From the NCBI GenBank assembly GCA_051005695.1, contig JBPCJC010000063.1, positions 1-64,000 on the forward strand: a DNA stretch of 64,000 bases. The letters run 5' to 3'. The DNA is from JACCTI01 sp051005695. Lineage in GTDB: Bacteria > Verrucomicrobiota > Verrucomicrobiia > Chthoniobacterales > UBA10450. Of the stretch, positions 1-7,467 are shown piece after piece. A program made the translations under genes and the position numbers. A model generated the notes under the pieces. It was not told the origin of the DNA. It saw only the letters and a program-made list of their open reading frames with translations, and made no database searches. How positions within the stretch are numbered: the stretch's first letter is position 1; each line of letters starts with the position of its first letter.

Positions 1-5
1 CAACC

Positions 6-127
6 ATCTAACCAAGCGATGCAGCGAACCGCTGGCCGCTCCGCGTTTTAGCTTTCGATGACTTCCACATTTGCCCGCAGCCATGCGCGCCGTCGCCAGC
101 GGTCGCTGATCTTGTGTCTCGTTAGGT
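6..127 (+). other. integron attC site 1
   Basis: Integron recombination site. The outer boxes are ATCTAAC at 6-12 (fits RYYYAAC) and GTTAGGT at 121-127 (fits GTTRRRY). Inner arms are complementary: GCGATGCAGCGAACCGC near the left end and GCGGTCGCTGATC near the right end, with a GGC/GCC-rich stem between. The site ends the cassette to the left, whose gene lies outside the window. It shares left-arm sequence with five further sites up to 3340. Confidence 0.88.
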
Positions 128-132
128 CTGAC

Positions 133-501
133 ATGAAGCGTCTCACTGTATTATTCGCCGCGATCATCATTAGCCACGCCTTCTCGGGCTGCGTTCCCCA
201 GTTGTATTTTTCTGTTTTCAACCGTACCGCAGAGCCTATAAGAATAGATGGCTTCGACAAGCAAGGTAATGCCGCCTTTATCCTCCATCACAATATTGCC
301 CCGAATACTTCCCGGCAATTCGTCGCCTTCCCTGTTCTGTTGGCGCACGCCTCCACTGGCCGTCTGCTCGGGCGACTTGACGCCTCTACCTTGAGTCCAG
401 CCAGTTTCTCTCATCCTCCGAAGTATTATGATCGCCGCACAAACACATTCACGATCGAGGTCAGCGACGACGGAATATATCCAGTTCCTGCGGCCAAGTA
501 G
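133..501 (+). CDS. cassette-borne lipoprotein of unknown function
   Basis: A 122-residue protein filling the first complete cassette. The start is taken at ATG 133, just 6 bases after the attC junction, because this gives a lipoprotein signal peptide: basic MKR, a hydrophobic stretch and a lipobox ending FSGC with Cys20. An in-frame ATG further upstream (58) lies inside attC 1 and is unlikely. The mature part is about 100 residues, rich in Phe, Asn and Arg, and looks like a small all-beta envelope protein. I recognise no family. Having no promoter of its own and a position in the array are typical of integron cassette genes, so expression probably depends on an upstream promoter or a weak internal one. 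Confidence 0.7.
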   Translation: MKRLTVLFAAIIISHAFSGCVPQLYFSVFNRTAEPIRIDGFDKQGNAAFILHHNIAPNTSRQFVAFPVLLAHASTGRLLGRLDASTLSPASFSHPPKYYDRRTNTFTIEVSDDGIYPVPAAK

Positions 502-544
502 GATGGAGCGTAGATATGCCGATCCCGTTTGTGGCGAGCGAAAG

Positions 545-667
545 ACCTAACCAAGCGATGCAGCGAACCGCTGGCCGGCGTACGCTCAAGTTTTTCATGA
601 CTCAAACCTCTTCTCCCGCCGCCGCGCGCGCTCTCGCCAGCGGTGGCTGATCTTGTTCTCGTTAGGC
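545..667 (+). other. integron attC site 2
   Basis: Outer boxes ACCTAAC (545-551) and GTTAGGC (661-667). The inner arms match attC 1 almost exactly (GCGATGCAGCGAACCGCTGGCC against GCCAGCGGTGGCTGATC). About 120 nt long, so a long VCR-like type of site. It closes the lipoprotein cassette and opens the RidA cassette. Confidence 0.9.
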
Positions 668-720
668 CTTCGAACAACCGCGGCATTCGCTACATTTCTT
701 CTAACCTAAGGAAAGACATC

Positions 721-1099
721 ATGCCCCGCCAAATCGTCGCGACATCGAATGCTGCCAAGCCGCCTGCTACATACAGCCAAGCCGTCAAGGCGGCGGGATT
801 GGTATTCGTCTCGGGCACCGCCCCGCACGATCCAGTGACCGGCGCGATTACGGGCACCACGATTCAGGAACAGACCAAGCAATGCCTAACTAATATCGCA
901 GCAATTCTTGAAGCGGCGGGAAGCTCACTGGACAAGATCGTGAGCGCAACCGTCGTCCTGGCGGAGGAGGACGACTTCCCGGGGATGAACGAGGAATGGG
1001 TGAGGTGGTTTCCAGCAGAGCCACCAGCACGCCAGGGGCAAAGCTTCCAGCGCGCATCCCGGCCTGAAGGTTTCCATCGCGGTGATCGCTGAGGCCTAA
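721..1099 (+). pseudogene. ridA: RidA family enamine/imine deaminase, frameshifted near the C-terminus
   Basis: The start ATG 721 follows a good ribosome-binding site (AAGGAAAG, 708-715). The first ~105 residues are a clear RidA (YjgF/YER057c/UK114) protein, which deaminates reactive 2-aminoacrylate and related enamines: PATYSQAVKAAGLVFVSGT at the N-terminus, then QTKQCLTNIAAILEAAGSS and a KIVSATVVL strand. The intact frame would end PARQGAKLPARIPGLKVSIAVI and then AEA with a stop at 1097-1099. As written, one base is missing in the G run near 1037-1040 and another near 1062-1064, so the reading frame instead ends at 1092 with an unrelated tail. The lost part includes the conserved Arg of the C-terminal motif. 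The expected stop coincides with the TAA of the attC inverse core. This is either decay or two sequencing or assembly indels. Confidence 0.75.
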
Positions 1100-1202
1100 C
1101 CAAGCGATGCAGCGAACTGCGGACCGTCCTTATGCCTAGATTTAAGAGTATGCGCACATCGTTTCTAACTCGCGCGGTCGCTGATCTTGTGTCTCGTTTA
1201 TG
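1094..1202 (+). other. integron attC site 3 (irregular 3' box)
   Basis: Left box GCCTAAC (1094-1100) followed by CAAGCGATGCAGCGAAC. The right arm is GCGCGGTCGCTGATCTTGTGTCTC and then GTTTATG (1196-1202), which departs from GTTRRRY at three positions. The ATG of the next cassette gene overlaps this box. The junction therefore looks altered or comes from an atypical cassette 5' end. The internal spacer is nearly identical to that of attC 5. Confidence 0.8.
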
Positions 1203-1730
1203 CCGCTTACTGTCTTAGCATGGTCGCTTACGATCGCAGCCCTCATCCACATTTTTGAGGAGTTTGTGTTTCCGGGTGGTTTCAAGGCGTGGTGGTGTGC
1301 TTATCGGCCTGAGATTGGTGCGAGTGTCACAAATCGGTTTCTAGTGATCATCAACGTTGTTCTAGTGCTTTTCAGCGCGAACGTCGCCTTAGCCGCGCAG
1401 ACGCGTGGAGGCAACGGTGTCGCTGCGTGGCTCGCCTTGGCTGCTCTTCTCGCCGGCAACGCAGTATTTCATATCGTAGGTAGCATTCAGACGAGGCGGT
1501 ACTCGCCTGGCATCGTTTCTGGCATTTTCCTCTATATCCCGCTTGCAGTGTATGGCTACGTCTACTTTGTTCGGAGCGGACGAGCATCATTGCTCACAGC
1601 GTTCATTGCGGCAGCACTCGGCGGCTCTTACTACTTTGTCTCCGCGACGAATCATCGCCGGAGAGCACGCGCCCGTCCAAAGAGGCCTAACCAAGCGATG
1701 CAGCGAACCGCGCCCCGCTCCGATGCGTAG
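1200..1730 (+). CDS. HXXEE domain membrane protein
   Basis: A 176-residue integral membrane protein with the diagnostic H17-x-x-E20-E21 motif in its first helix (LIHIFEE) and an N87-x-x-x-H91 motif in a later helix. These are the conserved polar residues of the HXXEE family (PF13787), whose function is unknown; buried acidic and His residues suggest a metal site or an intramembrane enzyme. About five hydrophobic segments. The ATG sits directly on the cassette junction with no room for a ribosome-binding site, so translation may be leaderless or coupled. The last ~15 residues (NQAMQRTAPRSDA) are encoded by attC 4, the usual read-through tail of cassette genes, so the functional protein probably ends near residue 160. 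Confidence 0.8.
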   Translation: MPLTVLAWSLTIAALIHIFEEFVFPGGFKAWWCAYRPEIGASVTNRFLVIINVVLVLFSANVALAAQTRGGNGVAAWLALAALLAGNAVFHIVGSIQTRRYSPGIVSGIFLYIPLAVYGYVYFVRSGRASLLTAFIAAALGGSYYFVSATNHRRRARARPKRPNQAMQRTAPRSDA

Positions 1731-1808
1731 CTCTCGTGTAGCTAGTTCGTCCACCTTGCTGCCAGGCGCGCTCTCGGGCGCGGTCGCTGATCTTGGGTCT
1801 CGTTAGGC
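1685..1808 (+). other. integron attC site 4
   Basis: GCCTAAC (1685-1691) and GTTAGGC (1802-1808) are perfect inverse repeats of each other. Inner arms GCGATGCAGCGAACCGCG and CGCGGTCGCTGATC. The HXXEE gene's stop codon lies inside this site. Confidence 0.9.
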
Positions 1809-1822
1809 AGCAGCACGCGCAC

Positions 1823-2440
1823 ATGAGAACGGACAACCTCTATCAATTGCCTCCCGATTTGCCGGTCCCAGTCGACGACGGCGCGGCGCGGCATCTCCTA
1901 GGCATGGAACTGCTACCCATCGCGCTACCTTCTACTGATGGGGGTTCGGTCAGGCTAGATGATGCGGCGATTCCTTTGGCCGTGGTGTATTGCTATCCTC
2001 GCACAGGGCGCCCCGATGCCCACGCTCCCGGCGGCACCGAGGCATGGAACGCGCTACCCGGCGCCCGTGGTTGCACGCCGCAATCTTGCGCCTACCGCGA
2101 CCATCATCAGGAGTTGCAACGTCTCGGTGCGAAGGTTTACGGCCTGAGCACACAGACGACTGAGTATCAGCGCGAGGCCGTGAGTCGCTTGCGGTTGCCT
2201 TTCGCTCTGTTGAGTGATGCTGCAGGCGAGTTGACTGCGGCTTTGCGGTTGCCGTGGTTCGAGGTTGCTGGCGAGCGCTTGCTCAAGCGCCTCACACTCG
2301 TGATCGAGCACGGGCATATCCTGCACTGCATCTACCCGGTTTTTCCTCCTGACAAAGATGCTGAGACAGTGATTAACTGGATTGGTGACCACTCGCCTAA
2401 CCAGGCGATGCAGCGAACCGCGGACCGTCCTTTTGCCTAG
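1823..2440 (+). CDS. BCP/AhpC-type peroxiredoxin in an integron cassette
   Basis: A 205-residue thioredoxin-fold peroxidase. The centre reads GARGCTPQSCAYRDHHQEL, with Cys84 as likely peroxidatic cysteine and Cys89 five residues later, the spacing used as resolving cysteine in the E. coli BCP (PrxQ) class. Downstream, KVYGLSTQTTEYQ and LPFALLSDAAGEL are standard peroxiredoxin strands. It would reduce peroxides with thioredoxin-type donors in the cytoplasm. The start is ATG 1823, 15 bases after the attC junction. The stop lies within attC 5, so the last ~14 residues (PNQAMQRTADRPFA) are attC-encoded. The N-terminal ~45 residues are longer than in minimal BCP. Confidence 0.85.
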   Translation: MRTDNLYQLPPDLPVPVDDGAARHLLGMELLPIALPSTDGGSVRLDDAAIPLAVVYCYPRTGRPDAHAPGGTEAWNALPGARGCTPQSCAYRDHHQELQRLGAKVYGLSTQTTEYQREAVSRLRLPFALLSDAAGELTAALRLPWFEVAGERLLKRLTLVIEHGHILHCIYPVFPPDKDAETVINWIGDHSPNQAMQRTADRPFA

Positions 2441-2502
2441 CTTTGAGAGCATGCGAACATCATTTCTAACTCGCGCGCTCGCTCATCTTGTTCTCGTTAG
2501 AG
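2395..2502 (+). other. integron attC site 5
   Basis: Left box GCCTAAC (2395-2401); right box GTTAGAG (2496-2502), off consensus at the last base. The arms are GCGATGCAGCGAACCGC and GCGCGCTCGCTCATC. The spacer is near-identical to that of attC 3, which suggests that these two cassettes share a site lineage. Confidence 0.85.
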
Positions 2503-2555
2503 GTCATTCGCGCGGGAGCAGGTGACACCATCTTTTTCGCAGTGCACATTGTATC

Positions 2556-3134
2556 ATGAGACGCGGTTTAGCCTTACTTGATCGCGTGGGCGCGACCGGT
2601 GCGTTGGTGGCGGCTGTCGCAGCGCCATGCTGCTTTCCGCTCTTCGCCGCCGTAGCGGCGGCGTTGGGTTGGGGCGCGCTTGGTCGTTACGAGACCGTCG
2701 TCCTCTACCTCTTTCAGGCCTTCGCGTTGCTTTCCCTTCTTGGTCTCGCACTCGCTTTCCGCCAGCACCGGCGCCTCGGTCCGCTCGTCCTCGGCTTCGT
2801 GAGCGTCGCGCTCTTGGCCTACACGTTTTACCGCTCATTTCAGGTGGTTATGCTTTACGGCGGGTTGTTCGGCTTACTGGCTGCCACGGTTTGGAATTAC
2901 GTCTGTTCGCGCCGCCGTCATCACACCTCGCCACTGTTGCAATCGATCATCACTTGCCCGCAGTGTGGACACCGCGCTGAAGAAACAATGCCCACGAACG
3001 CTTGTCTTTTTTTCTACGATTGCCCTGCCTGTCACGCTCGCCTCAAACCTGCACCCGGCGATTGTTGTGTATTTTGCAGCTATGGCTCCGTTCCGTGCCC
3101 ACCCATTCAGACCGGTGCGCCATGCGGTGCGTGA
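2556..3134 (+). CDS. MerC-like metal transporter fused to a GDCCVxC cysteine-rich domain
   Basis: A 192-residue protein. Residues 1-115 form about four membrane helices with the vicinal pair Cys25-Cys26 in the first, as in MerC/MerT mercury importers. Residues 130-192 form a soluble cysteine cluster: C134PQC137, C150, C156PAC159, then GDCCVFCSYGSVPCPP with C170, C171, C174 and C181, the signature of GDCCVxC-domain proteins often found beside mer genes. The fusion suggests hand-over of Hg(II) or another soft metal from the membrane Cys pair to the cytoplasmic cluster. It is the sole gene of the fifth cassette and has a 53-base leader after attC 5. Metal identity is inferred from family membership only. 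Confidence 0.8.
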   Translation: MRRGLALLDRVGATGALVAAVAAPCCFPLFAAVAAALGWGALGRYETVVLYLFQAFALLSLLGLALAFRQHRRLGPLVLGFVSVALLAYTFYRSFQVVMLYGGLFGLLAATVWNYVCSRRRHHTSPLLQSIITCPQCGHRAEETMPTNACLFFYDCPACHARLKPAPGDCCVFCSYGSVPCPPIQTGAPCGA

Positions 3135-3147
3135 ATGCCGCCATGAC

Positions 3148-3340
3148 ACCTAACCAGGCAATGCAGCCAACCACTGGCCGGGGTACGCCCCGGTTTGCCA
3201 TGACTCCAACTTCTTTTCCCGCTGCCACGCGCGTTGATTCGCATCGCCCTATGCTCACCCTTCGGGCTGGGGTCCATGTCGCGCCGTTTCCCGCGGGCTC
3301 CATTCTCGCCAGCGGTGGCTGATCTTGTGTCTCGTTAGGC
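3148..3340 (+). other. integron attC site 6, last of the array
   Basis: ACCTAAC (3148-3154) and GTTAGGC (3334-3340). The arms resemble attC 2 (ACTGGCCGGGGTACGCC left, GCCAGCGGTGGCTGATC right), but the loop is longer, making a 193-nt site. No cassette follows: 3341-3506 has no convincing gene and the next gene runs on the opposite strand, so this is the distal end of the array. Confidence 0.87.
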
Positions 3341-3506
3341 CGCTTGGCTCCGCCCGATGAGAATTCGGGATGGATCAGTGTGTTCGCAGTTGTGTTGGCG
3401 GCCTATGGCTCGCCTGCCTGCCCTGTGAGGCGAGAATACAAATCGCGACGACTGCGGCAATAAACGAGCAGAAACGGCACTTTTGAACGGCCCAAAAATG
3501 CCTGTT

Positions 3507-4046
3507 TTAGCTCTGTTGTTCGCCGGCTTTGACCAGTTGGCAGTGGAGATCGTTGGTCAGAACCTCAATCCTTTGACTTAGGCCTTTGACTAGCTCGGTT
3601 AACTCAGTGTTTTGCCGCATGAGCTCAAGCAGCTTGGCCGTTTCCTGCGCCGCGACTAACTCGCGCTCCTGACTGGCCATGGCCAGATCTTCGCGGTGCT
3701 GCGCATCGGCTTCGGAGTGCGCTTTGTCGCGGTCGGCCTGGCGCGTCTGGGCAAGCAGAATGAGCGGCGCGGCGTAGGCGGCCTGCAGACTGAAGGCAAG
3801 ATTGAGGAGGATGAAGGGGTAAAGGTCGAAGTGAGTTACTCCCACGATGTTGAGCACGATCCAGATGCCGACGATAACTGTCTGCGCGACGAGAAAGAAC
3901 GGGGTGCCGAAGAAGCGGGCGAACGCTTCCGCCTTGAGCGCAAACCAGTCGTTCCCAAAGACGGAGGCAAGATGGCGATGGGGCAAATGAAAACGGAAAT
4001 GGTGATGTTCGTGCCGGGCGGAAGCGGGTGCGGGATCTGTAGCCAT
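3507..4046 (-). CDS. DUF1003 membrane protein
   Basis: A 179-residue protein. After a His-rich N-terminus come two membrane helices (residues ~45-105) with the family pattern F-G-x-x-x-F, IVGIWIVLNIVG, FDLYPFILLNLAFS and QAAYAAPLILLAQTRQADRDK. These define DUF1003, a two-helix inner-membrane family of unknown function. Residues 110-175 form a long, charged, probably coiled-coil cytoplasmic tail. It is the first non-cassette gene after the integron and points back towards it. No operon partner is visible. Confidence 0.85.
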   Translation of the reverse strand: MATDPAPASARHEHHHFRFHLPHRHLASVFGNDWFALKAEAFARFFGTPFFLVAQTVIVGIWIVLNIVGVTHFDLYPFILLNLAFSLQAAYAAPLILLAQTRQADRDKAHSEADAQHREDLAMASQERELVAAQETAKLLELMRQNTELTELVKGLSQRIEVLTNDLHCQLVKAGEQQS

Positions 4047-4328
4047 GCGAGCCGTCTAGCGGATTTTTGGCGGAACGTCGAGCCCCGCGTGGGAGGCCGA
4101 AGGCTGGTCACACCGACTGTCATGTGCCTGCCATCGCGCTGAAAGCTTGCGATCGACCGGCGCTTATCCATGCGTTCCGGAGGCTCTGCGCTGGCACCCT
4201 CGTATTCTCTTGACTTGTCCCGTCGTGACAGGCACTCACCCATGCAAAGAATGGAGCCGCTGCAAGGTGGATCAACACGCCCTCAAACGCAGCAATCTCG
4301 ACGACGTCGCGATTTGCATTTTGGAGGG

Positions 4329-5633
4329 ATGCGCGCTGTCGCGGCCAAGGCCGGCACAGCGGCCGGCCCTCTCGACCGCCCCGAGCGCAAGAAAGCCTAC
4401 CGACTCTTTTCCCTGGTCATACTTTGGTTACTGGCTGGAGTGCTATCAGCACCAGTCAGCACGGCTGAGCCCGATCCGCAGCCGACGCCACGGGTGTTTT
4501 TCCCGGATCAACCGAAGGGATTGGGCGACCATTTCACTGCCTGGAAGTTTAACTATGTCGGCGAGGTCTTCGGCAATCTCTCGGGTGGGATCAGGCAAGG
4601 CGCGATCTACGAAGGTTACGTCAAGGTCGGGTTGGGCTTTAACCTGGAAAAACTGCTGGGCTGGAAGAACACGGTCTTTTACACCAACCTGTTTTATCCT
4701 CACGGGACCAGTCTTTCGCAGGTGTATGTCGGCGACCTCAATACCGTTAGTAACATCGATACCTATGACAGTCTGCGCATCTTCAAGCTCTTCCTGCAGA
4801 CTAACTGTTTCGACGATCGACTGACACTGCGCCTCGGGATCCTGGCGGTCGATAAGGACTTCTTCGGCTCGGAGGGCGCGGGACTGTTTCTGAACAGTGG
4901 CTTCGGCGCGTTCCCCGTCATCGGGCAGGACCTCGTGGCGCCGATCTATCCGGTGTCGGCGCCCGGGTTCCGTGTCACCTGGAGTCCGACGAAGGCCGTG
5001 CTCCTGCGCGCCGCGGTTTTCAACGGCGATGTCGGCACGGCCGCCTCGAATCGCAATGGGGCGCAGTTTGATTTCTCGGGTAGGAATGGAGTCGGCCTCT
5101 TCGGCGAAGTCGCCTGGAAAACCCGCGTCGTGGATGACCTGTCTGGGGTTCTCAAGCTGGGAGGCTTCTATAACTCGAAGACGTTTGATGATCTGCGTCA
5201 TACCGGAACGCATCGCGGTAACTATGGCTTCTACGTGATCGGCGACCAGCAGCTCTGGCGGGAGGGCACGAGCGAAAGCGCGGCTGCGCAGGGCCTCGCC
5301 GTCTTCGGGCGGTTCGCGATCGCGCCGCCCGATCGCAGCCTCGTAGTTTATGACATCGAGGCAGGTGTGACTTATACCGGCTTGTTTCCGGGACGCGACA
5401 GCGATGTGCTGGGCGCGGGATTCCTCTATAGCCGAGTGAGCAATGACGCATTCACTGATTCCGGCACGCCGCTCCCGTCGCACCACGAAGCGGTGATCGA
5501 GGTCTCGTATCAGGCCTCGCTCACGAGCTTCCTGACGATCCAGCCGGATTTCCAGTACATCATGAATCCGGGCGCGGTGCGGCCGGCGCGGGATGCGATC
5601 GTGGCCGGGATGCGTTTTAGTTTGGCGTATTAA
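4329..5633 (+). CDS. OprB-family carbohydrate-selective porin
   Basis: An outer-membrane beta-barrel of about 434 residues. A hydrophobic signal segment (YRLFSLVILWLLAGVLSAPVSTA) precedes the mature start. The mature protein alternates aromatic and glycine residues and ends in a C-terminal Tyr, as barrel proteins do. Motifs such as GIRQGAIYEGYVKVGLGFNL, a DTYDSLRIFKLFLQ segment and GILAVDKDFF are typical of OprB porins, which pass mono- and disaccharides. The start is uncertain: an in-frame ATG at 4170 exists, but the N-terminal 50 residues it adds are Arg-rich and look non-coding. ATG 4329 has GGAGG only one base away, which is unusually close. Region 4047-4328 otherwise shows nothing recognisable. 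Confidence 0.8.
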   Translation: MRAVAAKAGTAAGPLDRPERKKAYRLFSLVILWLLAGVLSAPVSTAEPDPQPTPRVFFPDQPKGLGDHFTAWKFNYVGEVFGNLSGGIRQGAIYEGYVKVGLGFNLEKLLGWKNTVFYTNLFYPHGTSLSQVYVGDLNTVSNIDTYDSLRIFKLFLQTNCFDDRLTLRLGILAVDKDFFGSEGAGLFLNSGFGAFPVIGQDLVAPIYPVSAPGFRVTWSPTKAVLLRAAVFNGDVGTAASNRNGAQFDFSGRNGVGLFGEVAWKTRVVDDLSGVLKLGGFYNSKTFDDLRHTGTHRGNYGFYVIGDQQLWREGTSESAAAQGLAVFGRFAIAPPDRSLVVYDIEAGVTYTGLFPGRDSDVLGAGFLYSRVSNDAFTDSGTPLPSHHEAVIEVSYQASLTSFLTIQPDFQYIMNPGAVRPARDAIVAGMRFSLAY

Positions 5634-5700
5634 TTTCGGAAGTGAACGATTACCCGATTCGTGCCTATGCGATGACAATGATTCATCGACGCCGGGTCCG

Positions 5701-5916
5701 AACGGGTCGGAGCTGCAAACCGTACTGCAACGGCAAGTCGGCCAATCGGTCGAGCTGAGGATGCGTTCGGGGGAAAAGATCGGCGAGAAGCTGAAGAAAC
5801 TGGACGAAAAAGTGGCCCACCTGACGCAACTGACCGGCGCGGAATATTTCTACGCTGTCATCGCCCTGGATGACATCGCGGCAGCCGTGGCGCGGCGAAG
5901 AAATAGCTCGTTAGGG
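5701..5916 (+). pseudogene. remnant of a small conserved protein lacking start and stop
   Basis: One frame translates to a coherent amphipathic sequence (SELQTVLQRQVGQSVELR, then RSGEKIGEKLKKLDEKVAHL and TGAEYFYAVIALDDIAAAV) that looks like a genuine small cytoplasmic protein. It has no credible start: the first in-frame ATG after the porin stop is at 5761, mid-protein. It also has no stop at its natural end; the frame runs on into the antisense of the next gene. The end coincides with a CTCGTTAGGG word at 5907-5916. I read this as a truncated gene. Family not recognised with confidence. Confidence 0.4.
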
Positions 5917-7467
5917 CAAAAGCTGCAGCCGGTAGTAGCGCTGCGCCTGGGCCGCGGCGCCGGCGTCGCGCACCGAGACGGCGGCGCCGGTGCCGGCGAG
6001 ATTGTCCGCCAGCGTTAACCAGGTTCCGCCTAACAAGTCGTCGGTCTGCTCGAGGCGGTAGTGTTGATTGAGCGCGGTCGCGAACGCGATCAGGAGATCG
6101 TTGCCTTCACGGGCAACCGATGCCGGGGAGAGCGCGGTGACGATGACGGCGTCGTAGGCGACCGCGTGCAAACCGTCGCTCACGCTTACGAGCAGGGTGT
6201 AAACTCCGGGCGCGCTCAGATTCACTTCGGTCACGGATTGATTCGGCGAAACGAGGGTCGCCATTCCGGGCCCGGAATATTCCTTCCACTGGACCGCGGC
6301 GCTTCCGCTCGGATCATTGACCGCAGCGGAAACCTGCAGGGTCGCCGGAACCTGGACCGTCAAATCCGCGCCCGCATCCACACTCGGCGCGCCGGGTGAA
6401 CGCGGGCCACCGCTTGCCGTCGTCGTCTCCACGACTTCAAAATTGTTCACGTCCACGCTCGAAAGATGAGCGAAGGTGTTGCTCGCAAAGCGATCGTCCG
6501 GGCAAACCGAGATGGAGAAAAAATTCCCGTTGTCCGCGACGATCGCGCCGTATTTTTTCAGCGCGTTCAGGACAGCTTTCTCCTCTTTGCTCCAGTTCGC
6601 CGGGATGACGAAATTCGCATGCAAGCGCAGCCGCTGACCCATCGCCGGATATTGCGTCGAGGTCGCAGAAATCGAGGAGGCGTAATGCGTCGCCGGATAA
6701 ATGTAAGCGCGCCGCGTCTTCGCCACCACCAGCCGGAGCGCGTGCTCGACGACTCCGCGCTCGCATTCATCGTAGCGTACGACCGCGGGAAACATCGGCA
6801 GCCCGGCGGCGTCGCCCGATGTCCAGCCCGCGGGCCGGAGCGCGTTCGAATTCAAAATGAATTTCGCTCCGTTCGAGGCCTGCCAATTATTCCCGACCAG
6901 TTTCGTGAGCCAGGTTTCCCAAATCGCGTTCGCACCCGGCGCGACCATGATCGCGTGGCGATCGCCGCCGGTGTTGTTCACGTCGCGCTGCCATTGGTCG
7001 AGGGTGAGATTGCCAGTGCCGACGGGCCACGTTTCCACCGGCGTCGTCGGCGCGAGCGGATAGAGCCCGACCGTTCCGTTGCCGCCATCGAGATCCGATT
7101 CATCCGCGTAGTTGAAAAAATTAATCGGCGCGCGCGGCTGATCGTCCGGCACGAGGACGTAATTCATTTCGTAAAACGGCCGGAGCGTTTGCCGGCTCGC
7201 GGAAAGGTCCGTCTTGATCTGCGTGATCATCGCGGCCGAATCCGTCCGCATCGGCAGGCGGCTGACGTCTTCATTCCACGGGCTGTCGACCGGCATGATC
7301 TGCATCGCGGCGACAATCGCGTCCGCTTCCGGGCTATTGAAAAGGACCGGTGCGGTCACAGCTGGGAGAGGACCAAGAATGCGGCCTTCGTGATTGATCC
7401 GCTCCGCCTCCGCGGTCGCGACGGTGACCAAGAACGAAAGAAAGAGGTAAAGAAACGAGCGATGCAT
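5911..7467 (-). CDS. secreted protein with a C-terminal PKD/K319-like domain
   Basis: A 518-residue exported protein: the signal peptide MHRSFLYLFLSFLVTVATAEA is followed by a ~340-residue N-terminal domain of unknown fold. After a Gly/Pro linker (~350) comes an Ig-like domain with DAGADLTVQVPATLQVSAAVNDP, QWKEYSGPG and PGVYTLLVSVSDG, the pattern of PKD/K319 domains. The last ~60 residues (ALNQHYRLEQTDDLLGGTW to the C-terminus) match the C-terminal beta-strand module common in Verrucomicrobiota and Planctomycetes secreted proteins. The function is probably carbohydrate or surface binding, without direct evidence. The stop codon TAA (5913-5911) lies inside a CTCGTTAGGG word. Confidence 0.75.
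   Translation of the reverse strand: MHRSFLYLFLSFLVTVATAEAERINHEGRILGPLPAVTAPVLFNSPEADAIVAAMQIMPVDSPWNEDVSRLPMRTDSAAMITQIKTDLSASRQTLRPFYEMNYVLVPDDQPRAPINFFNYADESDLDGGNGTVGLYPLAPTTPVETWPVGTGNLTLDQWQRDVNNTGGDRHAIMVAPGANAIWETWLTKLVGNNWQASNGAKFILNSNALRPAGWTSGDAAGLPMFPAVVRYDECERGVVEHALRLVVAKTRRAYIYPATHYASSISATSTQYPAMGQRLRLHANFVIPANWSKEEKAVLNALKKYGAIVADNGNFFSISVCPDDRFASNTFAHLSSVDVNNFEVVETTTASGGPRSPGAPSVDAGADLTVQVPATLQVSAAVNDPSGSAAVQWKEYSGPGMATLVSPNQSVTEVNLSAPGVYTLLVSVSDGLHAVAYDAVIVTALSPASVAREGNDLLIAFATALNQHYRLEQTDDLLGGTWLTLADNLAGTGAAVSVRDAGAAAQAQRYYRLQLLP

Noticed and set aside
1200..1730. Taking PNQAMQRTA-type C-terminal peptides as a protein motif
   Set aside because: They are translations of the attC left arm (NQAMQRTA) in the HXXEE and peroxiredoxin cassettes, not protein homology.
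1..3340. Integron integrase or attI within the window
   Set aside because: No tyrosine-recombinase frame is visible on either strand; the array runs off the left edge.
4446..5678. Long minus-strand frame opposite the porin (about 410 codons)
   Set aside because: Arg/His-rich antisense shadow of a clear barrel protein; high GC leaves such frames open.
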